The notes under the pieces were generated by a model. The model saw only the letters and a program-made list of their open reading frames with translations. It ran no database searches and was not told where the DNA came from. DNA of 5,779 nucleotides from contig CAMWUV010000043.1 in assembly GCA_947177535.1 (NCBI GenBank), forward strand, positions 1-5,779, given 5' to 3'. Below are positions 1-5,779 of the stretch, piece by piece (the first letter of the stretch is position 1; the number at the start of each line of letters is the position of its first letter). A program made the translations under genes and the position numbers. The DNA comes from an uncultured Mycoplasma sp. (GTDB taxonomy: Bacteria > Bacillota_I > Bacilli_A > Mycoplasmatales > Mycoplasmoidaceae).

Positions 1-57
1 ATTTTTATTTAAAAAAATTAAGATAAATAAATAAATTAATAGAAAGAGAATAAATAT

Positions 58-1965
58 ATGGATAAAAAAATAAGAATTCAAGACGATTTATATGAATATG
101 TAAATCACGATGAATTATCAAAAAAAGAAATTCCAGATGATTTGCCATCAGTTGGTGGTTTTAGAGATTTATCAATTAAAGTTGAAAAAATATTAATGAA
201 AGATTTTGAAGAGCTTTCAAAAACACCTTGATTAATTGAGTGTAAATTTGTTAAATATGCTATTGGAATCTACAATATGATTATTAGAAATAAAAAAGAT
301 CCAAAAAATGTATCATACATACTTTCTTCATACATAAAAGAAATAGAAAAATATAATTCAATTAATAAATTTAATGAAAACTTTTTTTATTTTTATGAAA
401 ATTTGTTTCCACTACCATTTAGATTTGGTGTTGATGTAGACATGAAAGCAACAGAAAAACATGCTTTAATAATTCTAGGACCAAAAACAATCCTGCCTGA
501 TACTACTTATTATGATGAAAATAATCCTTCAAAAAAAGGATTGATAAAAGTTTGAAGAGAAATGGCAGAAATCATTCTCCCTTATTTTATTGAAAGTCAG
601 TCTAAAATTAATGATCTTATTGAAAAAACTTTAATTTTTGATGAATTAATAGCTAAAAGAGTAAAATCACAACTTGAATGAGCTGATTACACTAAAAATT
701 ACAATCCTTATAATTTTAAAGATGCAGAAGAATATTTACAACCAATAAATTTTTTAGAAATAGTAAAAAAGATTTATAAAAATATTCCAGATAAAATTAT
801 TGCTTTTGATAAAAGATTTTTAGAAGAATTTTCTTTATTATTTAATGAAAAAAATTATTCATTTTTTTTGGCTTGATCTATTGTTAATTTCATTCTAGAT
901 GGAGCAGAACATTTATGTGATGATTTAAGAATTAAAAGCGGAATTTTTAATAGATTCTTAGTCGGAACAAAAGAAGCTTATAAAATAAAAAAATATGCTT
1001 TTAAATTTACGGCAGGTTCTTTATTTTCAGAAGCTGTTGGAATTTATTATGGAAAAAAATATTTTGGAGAAAAAGCAAAATCTGATGTAATTAATATGGT
1101 TAAAGGGCTTGTAAAATCATATAAAGAAAGATTAATTGAAAATAATTGATTATCAAAAGAAACAAAAGACAAAGCAATTCTAAAATTAGATAAAATTAAA
1201 ATAAAAATAGGTTACCCAGATGAACTTTCTGAAATTTATAAATGAATAAGTTTTAATCCAAAAGACAATTTATATGAAATTATTAAAAGCATAAATATTT
1301 CAAAAAGAAAGTATGAAAATTCTTTATTATATAAACCTGTTGACACTTCTTTATGAATGATGCCTGGTCATTTAGTTAATGCTTGTTACAACCCAACTGT
1401 AAATGACATTACTTTCCCTGCTGCAATTCTACAAACACCTTTTTATTCATTAAGTCAATCAAAATCTGAAAATTTTGGTGGTATTGGTACAGTTATAGGA
1501 CATGAAATATCTCATGCTTTTGATAACAATGGTGCACAGTGTGATGAAAATGGTAATTTAAATAATTGGTGAAAAGAAAGTGATTATGAAAAATTTAAAG
1601 AAAAAACTGCAGAAATGATAGAGCAATTTAATGGTCTTCCTCTTGGAGATGGAAAAGTAAACGGGGAATTAGTGGTATCTGAAAATATTGCAGATCTTGG
1701 AGGAATGGCTGCATCTTTACAAACTCTTGAAAGAGAAGAATTAAATCCAAATTATGAAAGTTTTTTTAAAAATTATGCAAGAGTGTGAGCACAAAAATCA
1801 AGAAAAGAATATGAAGCATTATTACTAAAAATAGATGTTCATGCACCAACTTATTGAAGAGCCAATATGCAACCTAGAAATTTTAAACAATGGTATGAAA
1901 CATTTAATGTTGTTTCTACAGATAAAATGTATTTACCAGAAAACAAAAGAATTAAAATATGATAA
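58..1965 (+). CDS. pepO: M13-family zinc endopeptidase (PepO/neprilysin type), cytoplasmic
   Basis: Predicted zinc metallopeptidase that cuts short peptides, probably in the cytoplasm because no signal peptide or membrane segment is visible. The frame is open from ATG 58 to TAA 1963 only if TGA encodes Trp (eleven TGA, e.g. 229, 553, 1354, 1570, 1960); standard code breaks it into fragments. It gives 635 residues, the normal size for bacterial M13 enzymes. The N-terminus (IRIQDDLYEYVNHD, followed by a VGGF motif) is typical of the M13 N-terminal domain. The catalytic domain holds NACY at 441-444 (family NAxY), HEISHAFDN starting at H482 (zinc ligands H482 and H486, catalytic E483), ENIAD at 542-546 (third ligand E542), and H595 with R601 for substrate binding. 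Spacings N441-H482 (41) and H595-R601 (6) agree with neprilysin as I recall it. A weak AAAGAG Shine-Dalgarno lies at 43-48. All key residues are present, so it is probably active; the exact substrate is unknown. Confidence 0.95.
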
Positions 1966-2002
1966 AAAAATAATGATTAATTAAAATAATCATTATTTTT
2001 TT
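1964..2002. terminator. Bidirectional rho-independent-type terminator between pepO and grpE
   Basis: The arms at 1969-1979 and 1987-1997 are perfect 11-bp complements (AATAATGATTA / TAATCATTATT) around a 7-base loop. They extend into A/T tails to about 16 bp. Eight T follow on the plus strand (1996-2003) and seven A (1964-1970) give a T-run on the minus strand, so it can end both convergent transcripts. It abuts the pepO stop codon and lies 24 bases past the grpE stop. The stem has a single G-C pair, so it is weak by E. coli standards but normal for such an A+T-rich genome. Confidence 0.8.
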
Positions 2003-2026
2003 TACATTTTCTATTATTAATAAATA

Positions 2027-2806
2027 TTATTGTGAAACAATTACTGTTACAGGAACAATTACAATATCATGCAATTTATAACCTTTTTTTACAATTTTTA
2101 AAACTTTATTAGGAGAAATACCATTTCTTTTTTCTGTCTCAAAAGCTTGCATAATTTCTGCATTAAAATCATCATTTACATTAACAACTATTTCTTTAAT
2201 TCCATTTTGAGATAGAAAATTTTTAAACATGTTTGCAAACATTTGAAAACCCTTTAAATAATTTTCTATTTCAGTATTTGGAGCTTTTGAATTAACAGCA
2301 ATATCAAAATTAGAAATGATATCAAGTAATTCTACAGCAGAATTTTTTAAAGCATATTTTTTATTATGTTTTATTTCTTCTTCATATTTAGTTTGGTATT
2401 CTTTTATTTTTTGATCAAGTTTATTTTGAGCTTCTTGGGCTTTTTTAATAACTTCACTTTTAAAAGAATCATTTAAACTACTAATTTGATTTTCTAAATT
2501 TTCAATTCTTTCTTGCTTAATTCTGTTTTCTTTTTTTAATTCTTCAATTTCATGATGCATTTTTTTAAAATCAAATTTACTATTATGATTTTCTTTTTCT
2601 AAGTTAGTCTCAACTTTTTTTTGATTTTCATTATTTTTTAGATTTGGTTCACTTTGATTATTTTCTGAATTATTTTGTTGTTTTTGTTCATCTTTTTGAC
2701 TATGAAAATTATTTTCAGATTTTACATTATTTTCAGCATTATTTTTTTCTTGTTGTTCATTGTGTTGATTATTATCTTTTTTATTTTTATCATTAAATTT
2801 AAACAT
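2027..2806 (-). CDS. grpE: GrpE, nucleotide exchange factor for DnaK, with long low-complexity N-terminus
   Basis: GrpE releases ADP from DnaK and so resets the Hsp70 cycle that DnaJ starts. The 259-residue product has a normal GrpE core. A long coiled-coil region runs from about residue 82 to 150 (EIEELKKENRIKQERIENLE onward). Next comes the helical region with LLDIISNFDIAV and the conserved NYLKGFQMFANMFKNFLSQNGI (about 183-203). The C-terminal beta domain follows (DDFNAEIMQAFETE, then VLKIVKKGYKLHDIVIVPVTVIV at about 235-257). The first 78 residues or so are a low-complexity tail of N, Q, E, K and H, which makes the protein longer than the roughly 190-200 residues usual for GrpE. It contains no Trp. 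The ATG at 2806 lies 5 bases past the dnaJ stop; a GGGG at 2815-2818 inside the end of dnaJ is a possible ribosome site. It is therefore co-transcribed with dnaJ. It ends in TAA. Confidence 0.93.
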   Translation of the reverse strand: MFKFNDKNKKDNNQHNEQQEKNNAENNVKSENNFHSQKDEQKQQNNSENNQSEPNLKNNENQKKVETNLEKENHNSKFDFKKMHHEIEELKKENRIKQERIENLENQISSLNDSFKSEVIKKAQEAQNKLDQKIKEYQTKYEEEIKHNKKYALKNSAVELLDIISNFDIAVNSKAPNTEIENYLKGFQMFANMFKNFLSQNGIKEIVVNVNDDFNAEIMQAFETEKRNGISPNKVLKIVKKGYKLHDIVIVPVTVIVSQ

Positions 2807-2811
2807 AAAAA

Positions 2812-3975
2812 TTACCCCATTTCCTTTCTAGCTTCTTTCAAATATTTTTCGATTTCTTCATTTGTTTCTTGTGCAAATTTGGATAAAACTTTCAAATCAG
2901 CTTGATTGAATTTTTTAGGTGAAGTATATTCTACAACTGCAAATAAATCTCCATTACTACCAAATCTTTTTGAATTTTTCACACCATGTGATGGAACAGT
3001 TATAATATCACCACTTTTTGTTCCAGGTTTTAATTTAACTGATTTCATTCCATAAGGTGTTGGAATGGTAGCTTCACCACCAACAATAGCAAGAATAGGA
3101 TCCACTTTTAAAATAACATAAACATCATTACTTTTGCGAGTAAAAATTTTACTTGGTTGAACTCTAATATTTATATATAAATCACCAGTTTTTCCATTTA
3201 TAACAGAACCTTTACCTGAAACTTTTAAATGTTCATCATTTGTTACACCACCTGGAATTTCAACATCAATTTCAACTTTTTCTTCTTGAACTTTTTTTCC
3301 TTTACAAGTTTCACATTTTTTAATAATCTCTTTACCTTCACCATGACATCTGCTACAAACACTTTGTGATTGAATAATTCCCATTATTGTTCTTTTTTGG
3401 GTAATCTCAACTCCGCTACCATTACATTTATTACATGTAACAATAGAATTATCTGAATTATCTGATCCTGTACCACCACAAGTTTTACAGTCTCTTTCAA
3501 TTTTATATTCAATTGTTTTCTTAACACCAACTATTGATTCAACAAAAGTTAGAGAAATAGAAATAATTAAATTAGTTTCTTTTTGGCGTGAAAATCCTGA
3601 TTTTCTACTACCACCACTAAAAAAACTTGTAAAAATATCTTCAAATCCACCATCAAAACTATCTTCAAAGTGAACTCCACTACCTTGACTAGAACCACCA
3701 AAAAATTGATTAAATATATCAAATGGATTAAATCCAGCACCACCAAATGATCCTTCTACACCATCAGGTCCAAATTGATCATAATTTCTTCTTTTTTGTG
3801 AATCTGATAAAACTTCATATGCTTGATTAATTTCTTTGAACTTTTCTTCAGCACCAGGTTCCTTATTTCTATCAGGGTGATATTGCATAGCTTTTTTTCT
3901 GAAAGCAGATTTTATTTGATCTTCAGTAGCATCTTTACTAACACCTAAAATTTCATAATAATCTCTTGATGACAT
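2812..3975 (-). CDS. dnaJ: DnaJ (Hsp40) co-chaperone, type I with zinc domain
   Basis: DnaJ delivers unfolded clients to DnaK and stimulates its ATPase in the cytoplasm. The 387-residue product has all type I domains. The J domain (1-70) carries HPD at 33-35. A Gly/Phe-rich linker spans about 70-130. The zinc domain has four Cys-x-x-Cys motifs starting at 163 (CKTCGGTG), 181 (CNKCNGSG), 207 (CSRCHGEG) and 221 (CETCKGKK). The C-terminal substrate-binding domains run from about 230 to 350, including a typical [16 protein letters not shown] segment, and a short helical tail closes the protein. All eight zinc cysteines are present; only the last glycine of the fourth motif is replaced, by Lys. 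The start at 3975 fits the J-domain N-terminus and has AAGG 6 bases upstream. It is first in an operon with grpE, behind a CIRCE-like operator, which suggests heat-shock control by HrcA. It contains no Trp and ends in TAA. Confidence 0.97.
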   Translation of the reverse strand: MSSRDYYEILGVSKDATEDQIKSAFRKKAMQYHPDRNKEPGAEEKFKEINQAYEVLSDSQKRRNYDQFGPDGVEGSFGGAGFNPFDIFNQFFGGSSQGSGVHFEDSFDGGFEDIFTSFFSGGSRKSGFSRQKETNLIISISLTFVESIVGVKKTIEYKIERDCKTCGGTGSDNSDNSIVTCNKCNGSGVEITQKRTIMGIIQSQSVCSRCHGEGKEIIKKCETCKGKKVQEEKVEIDVEIPGGVTNDEHLKVSGKGSVINGKTGDLYINIRVQPSKIFTRKSNDVYVILKVDPILAIVGGEATIPTPYGMKSVKLKPGTKSGDIITVPSHGVKNSKRFGSNGDLFAVVEYTSPKKFNQADLKVLSKFAQETNEEIEKYLKEARKEMG

Positions 3976-3981
3976 TTTTAA

Positions 3982-3985
3982 CCTT
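3982..3985 (-). promoter_or_regulatory. dnaJ ribosome binding site
   Basis: AAGG on the minus strand lies 6 bases before the dnaJ ATG, a normal spacing, and supports the start at 3975. A second purine stretch (GAGG, 3990-3993) lies further upstream, too far for ordinary spacing. Confidence 0.6.
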
Positions 3986-4005
3986 AATTCCTCAATGTAT
4001 TTAAT

Positions 4006-4014
4006 ATTATCACA
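4006..4014 (-). promoter_or_regulatory. dnaJ-grpE promoter, extended -10
   Basis: On the minus strand TG-T-GATAAT (4014 to 4006) matches an extended -10 element (TGnTATAAT) with one mismatch in the hexamer. No convincing -35 hexamer lies 17 bases upstream, which is common in mycoplasmas. Transcription would start near 3999, giving a leader of about 24 bases before the dnaJ ATG. The element is contained almost wholly in one arm of the CIRCE-like operator, so a bound repressor would block it. The start point is inferred, not measured. Confidence 0.5.
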
Positions 4015-4033
4015 CTTACCATTAAAGTGATAA
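4007..4033. promoter_or_regulatory. Degenerate CIRCE operator (HrcA binding site)
   Basis: The site reads TTATCACAC, then 9 bases, then AAGTGATAA. The CIRCE consensus is TTAGCACTC-N9-GAGTGCTAA; each arm matches at 7 of 9 positions and the spacer has exactly the canonical length. The change at position 4 of the left arm (G to T) is matched by a C to A change in the right arm, so the dyad is kept. The outer 8 bp (4006-4013 and 4027-4034) are perfectly complementary. The site lies 32 bases upstream of dnaJ and overlaps its -10 box. HrcA is the known repressor at CIRCE; its gene is not in this window. Confidence 0.7.
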
Positions 4034-4141
4034 TTAATAATGCTGTTTTATTTTAACTTAAATAAAATCAAAAGCAAACTTTAATTTTTATCATTTTATA
4101 GTTATTTATTTTTATAAAATAAAAAAATAAATATATTTAGG

Positions 4142-4169
4142 TTGTAATTTTTAAGTTAATAATTATAAT
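4142..4169 (+). promoter_or_regulatory. Promoter of the SRP RNA gene
   Basis: A perfect TATAAT lies at 4164-4169, and TTGTAA at 4142-4147 (4 of 6 to TTGACA) sits 16 bases upstream. The expected start, 7-8 bases past the -10, coincides with G4177, the first base of the SRP RNA closing stem. This agreement supports both calls. Confidence 0.75.
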
Positions 4170-4176
4170 TAATTAT

Positions 4177-4254
4177 GACGTCATAACATCAGAGGCGAAT
4201 CGTGTCAGGATAGAGATATAGCAGCACTAAGCAATATCTTTTGTGTATGGCGTC
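4177..4254 (+). ncRNA. ffs: Signal recognition particle RNA (4.5S / small cytoplasmic RNA)
   Basis: This RNA binds Ffh to form the signal recognition particle that targets nascent membrane and secreted proteins. The ends form a 9-bp stem: GACGTCATA (4177-4185) with TATGGCGTC (4246-4254). Inside lies the conserved domain IV hairpin. GTGT (4202-4205) pairs with GCAC (4223-4226). CAGG faces AGCA in the symmetric internal loop that binds the Ffh M domain. ATA-GAGA-TAT (4210-4219) forms the apex with a GNRA tetraloop. The length, about 78 nt, is that of the short SRP RNA without an Alu domain, as known from mycoplasmas. Its own promoter lies upstream and a hairpin terminator downstream. A tmRNA or riboswitch is excluded by size and by the domain IV match. 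The 3' end could extend into the T-run at 4255-4260. Confidence 0.92.
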
Positions 4255-4276
4255 TTTTTTATTTAAATTTAATAGC

Positions 4277-4309
4277 AAAAAATACAGCATTTGAGTGCTG
4301 TATTTTTTT
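4277..4309. terminator. Bidirectional terminator between ffs and the lipoprotein gene
   Basis: AATACAGCA (4281-4289) and TGCTGTATT (4296-4304) are perfect complements around a 6-base loop (TTTGAG). A/T tails extend the stem to 13 bp (4277-4308). The plus strand ends in seven T (4303-4309); the minus strand has a T-run from the A-run at 4277-4282. It can stop the SRP RNA transcript from the left and the lipoprotein mRNA from the right, 14 bases past the lipoprotein stop. Confidence 0.88.
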
Positions 4310-4322
4310 ACATTATTTCTTT

Positions 4323-5675
4323 TTAATTTGTTTGAGTGTTATTAACTTTTAATCATAGTTTATTAATTTGCAAAAGAACACTAACTGTTTGAGCTGTACT
4401 TGTTTCATCTTCTGCTGTTGAATCTTCTGTTTGATCTGTTAAACCCCCTGTACTAGTACCTTCAGTTTCAGAACCACCAGTAGTATCACCTGAATTTGTA
4501 TCAGTTTCAGCAGGTGTTGTTGAACTATTTTGTTGAGCAACTTCTATAGTTAGATTAATAGCATTATTAGCTACATCATCTTCAAAAGCAACACTAGAAA
4601 TTTGATTTTTTTGTTGTTCATTAATGTTTACAAAAATATCATTTATATTGTCTTTTGTTAATGCTTTTATTTCATCTTCAGTTTTTTGAGAAAGTTTAGC
4701 ATAATCAAAACTAAAATCTATTCCTTCAACTAATTGTTCATTAGGTTTAAAATATTCTCTAACACTAAAACTAGGTGCAAATAATTCAGTATCACCTGTT
4801 ATTGATGAACTATTATTATTTTGTTTTTGATCATTAGAATTAGTAGAGTCTTGCGAAGAATTTTCAGGTTCATATTTTAAATCATTTAACTTGATTTTAT
4901 ATCCTAATAAACCACCCAATTTTGAATCAGTTGTAAATGCTTCAACTTCTTCAAAAATACTTTTTTCGTTGTCTTTTTTATTACCAACATAAAGTTCATA
5001 TAAATCTTCTACATCTAATTCAAATCCACCCTCTTCTTCAGATTCTTGATTTTTAGCCTCTTCTAAAACTGAAGTTAAAAATTGAATTTCTTGATTAGTA
5101 GCAAACATTGGAGATATAGTAAAAGTTTTTTGTTGATTAACCATTTCTACTTTTTTCTCTTCTTCATCTGTTTTTTCATCTTCTGTTTCTGTTTCAACTC
5201 TAAATTGTGCAGTAACTTTAACAGTTAAATCACTATTAATTTCATCAACTGTTACTTTTAAAAGTTCAGCATCAATTTCAATTTCACTATCACCATTTTG
5301 GAATTCATATTCAAACTCATAGATATTATAAAATTTTGTTAAAACTTTATCAAAATCTTGTTGTAATTTATCTTTACTTAAGTTTTTAAATGTTTGATTT
5401 GCTTTGTTTAAAGCATCTTCACTTCGATTTGGATCTAAAGCTATTTCTTCATCACTTGAAACAGTATCTGCTTTTAAAGTAACATTAGAATTTTGTGTTT
5501 GACTAGCTGCTTTCTTAGTTTGTTTAGCATTATATTCAACCAAACTAACATTTGTATTTGTATTAGCATCACTATTTGATGATCCACAAGCTGTTACAAG
5601 CACAGGAGTAGCTATTGCTGCACCAGCTGCTAGAGCACCAAGAAGGAAAAGTTTTAAACTCTTAAATTTTTTCAT
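4323..5675 (-). CDS. Acidic surface lipoprotein of unknown function
   Basis: Predicted 450-residue lipoprotein anchored on the outer face of the membrane. A Lys-rich N-terminus, a hydrophobic stretch and the lipobox LVTAC with lipidation at C30 form a lipoprotein signal peptide. Cys30 is the only cysteine. The mature part is acidic. Three low-complexity stretches lie at about 161-176 (E/T/D/K), 270-296 (S/N/Q) and 381-430 (T/S/E/D/G), each between beta-strand-like segments. I recognise no domain. An ATG at 5693 would add six residues, but it has no Shine-Dalgarno, whereas TTAGG lies 10 bases before the ATG at 5675; I prefer 5675. Under standard code the frame stops at TGA 4355-4353. In code 4 this is Trp441 and the protein continues with LKVNNTQTN to TAA at 4323. 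Promoter and poly-T tract lie directly upstream. The function may be antigenic or adhesive, but that is a guess from type only. Confidence 0.85.
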
Positions 5676-5684
5676 AGAATTTTT

Positions 5685-5690
5685 ACCTAA
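5685..5690 (-). promoter_or_regulatory. Lipoprotein ribosome binding site that favours the start at 5675
   Basis: TTAGGT on the minus strand is a partial Shine-Dalgarno. Its AGG is 10 bases before the ATG at 5675. It overlaps the second and third codons after the alternative ATG at 5693, which itself has only A/T/C-rich sequence before it. This decides the start, though not with certainty. Confidence 0.5.
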
Positions 5691-5711
5691 CATAAAATAT
5701 TGTGGAATTTA

Positions 5712-5717
5712 ATTATA
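5712..5717 (-). promoter_or_regulatory. -10 box of the lipoprotein promoter
   Basis: A perfect TATAAT on the minus strand. The start would be near 5705, giving about 30 bases of leader before the ATG at 5675. The place of a -35 hexamer (about 5735-5740) is filled by the homopolymer tract, so there is no classical -35. Confidence 0.7.
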
Positions 5718-5726
5718 ATACTAATC

Positions 5727-5749
5727 AAAAAAAAAAAAAAAAAAAAAAA
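5727..5749. repeat. 23-base homopolymer (A on plus, T on lipoprotein coding strand) in the promoter
   Basis: An unbroken run of 23 A on the plus strand. Relative to the inferred lipoprotein start near 5705 it spans about -22 to -44, that is the spacer and the -35 region, and ends 9 bases from the -10 box. Such runs are prone to slipped-strand changes in length. In Mycoplasma hyorhinis vlp genes, length change of a promoter homopolymer (there poly-A) switches lipoprotein expression; the same role here is inference. Confidence 0.85.
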
Positions 5750-5779
5750 GTTAAAAAAAATAAAATAAAAAAAATATTT
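5750..5779. other. A-rich end of window upstream of the lipoprotein
   Basis: Thirty bases made almost wholly of A and T, with A-runs broken by single T. No gene or clear motif is seen. It would lie upstream of the lipoprotein promoter and may contain sequence whose distance to the -10 box depends on the homopolymer length. Confidence 0.5.

Noticed and set aside
1..57. Possible promoter upstream of pepO
   Set aside because: Only tandem ATAA-like sequence (about 22-39) and poor -10 matches are present. The gene may be transcribed from further upstream, outside the window.
277..1572. Separate short plus-strand ORFs at 277-555 and 1357-1572
   Set aside because: They are fragments of pepO produced when TGA is read as stop. 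All lie in the same frame as 58-1965 and join into one M13 peptidase in code 4.
2675..2905. Plus-strand ORF of 76 residues opposite the dnaJ-grpE junction
   Set aside because: It is a shadow of the low-complexity start of grpE, rich in F and I because it is the complement of A-rich codons. It has no family features.
4104..4132. AT-only inverted repeat (ATTTATTTTT, 9 bases, AAAAATAAAT) between dnaJ and ffs
   Set aside because: It has no G-C pair, and such dyads are expected by chance in DNA this A+T-rich. It could act as a weak terminator or curved DNA, but nothing supports that.
4177..4254. Reading the structured RNA as part of a tmRNA, RNase P RNA or riboswitch
   Set aside because: The length is about 78 nt, both ends pair, and the internal loop with GNRA tetraloop is the SRP domain IV signature. 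None of the others fits.
4450..4459. Perfect palindrome GTACTAGTAC inside the lipoprotein gene
   Set aside because: It lies within codons of the T/S/G-rich loop, has no partner elsewhere in the window, and is short enough to be chance.

Overview
The window comes from a mollicute (Mycoplasma in the broad sense). The DNA is very A+T-rich. The first gene is open only if TGA is read as tryptophan: it has eleven in-frame TGA codons against two TGG. There is also a typical mollicute surface lipoprotein. The species cannot be named from the sequence alone.

Layout. (1) 58-1965, plus strand: a complete 635-residue M13-family (PepO/neprilysin-type) zinc endopeptidase without a signal peptide. (2) 1964-2002: a hairpin terminator shared with the convergent operon to its right. 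(3) 3975-2027, minus strand: a two-gene chaperone operon, dnaJ followed 5 bases later by grpE. It is preceded by an extended -10 promoter that overlaps a degenerate CIRCE (HrcA) operator. (4) 4177-4254, plus strand: a short bacterial SRP RNA (4.5S/ffs) with its own promoter, divergent from dnaJ. (5) 4277-4309: a second hairpin terminator, shared by the SRP RNA and the convergent lipoprotein gene. (6) 5675-4323, minus strand: an acidic surface lipoprotein of unknown function. Its last ten residues are lost if TGA is read as stop. (7) 5727-5749: a run of 23 A on the plus strand (23 T on the lipoprotein coding strand), just upstream of the lipoprotein -10 box, where a length change could switch expression.

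How the parts fit. DnaJ and GrpE are the two co-chaperones of DnaK; neither dnaK nor hrcA lies in the window. The SRP RNA serves co-translational membrane targeting. The peptidase probably degrades peptides in the cytoplasm. These are housekeeping functions. The accessory and most interesting part is the lipoprotein with its homopolymer-containing promoter, a layout that resembles known phase-variable mycoplasma surface antigens. No CRISPR array, insertion sequence, tRNA or rRNA was seen.
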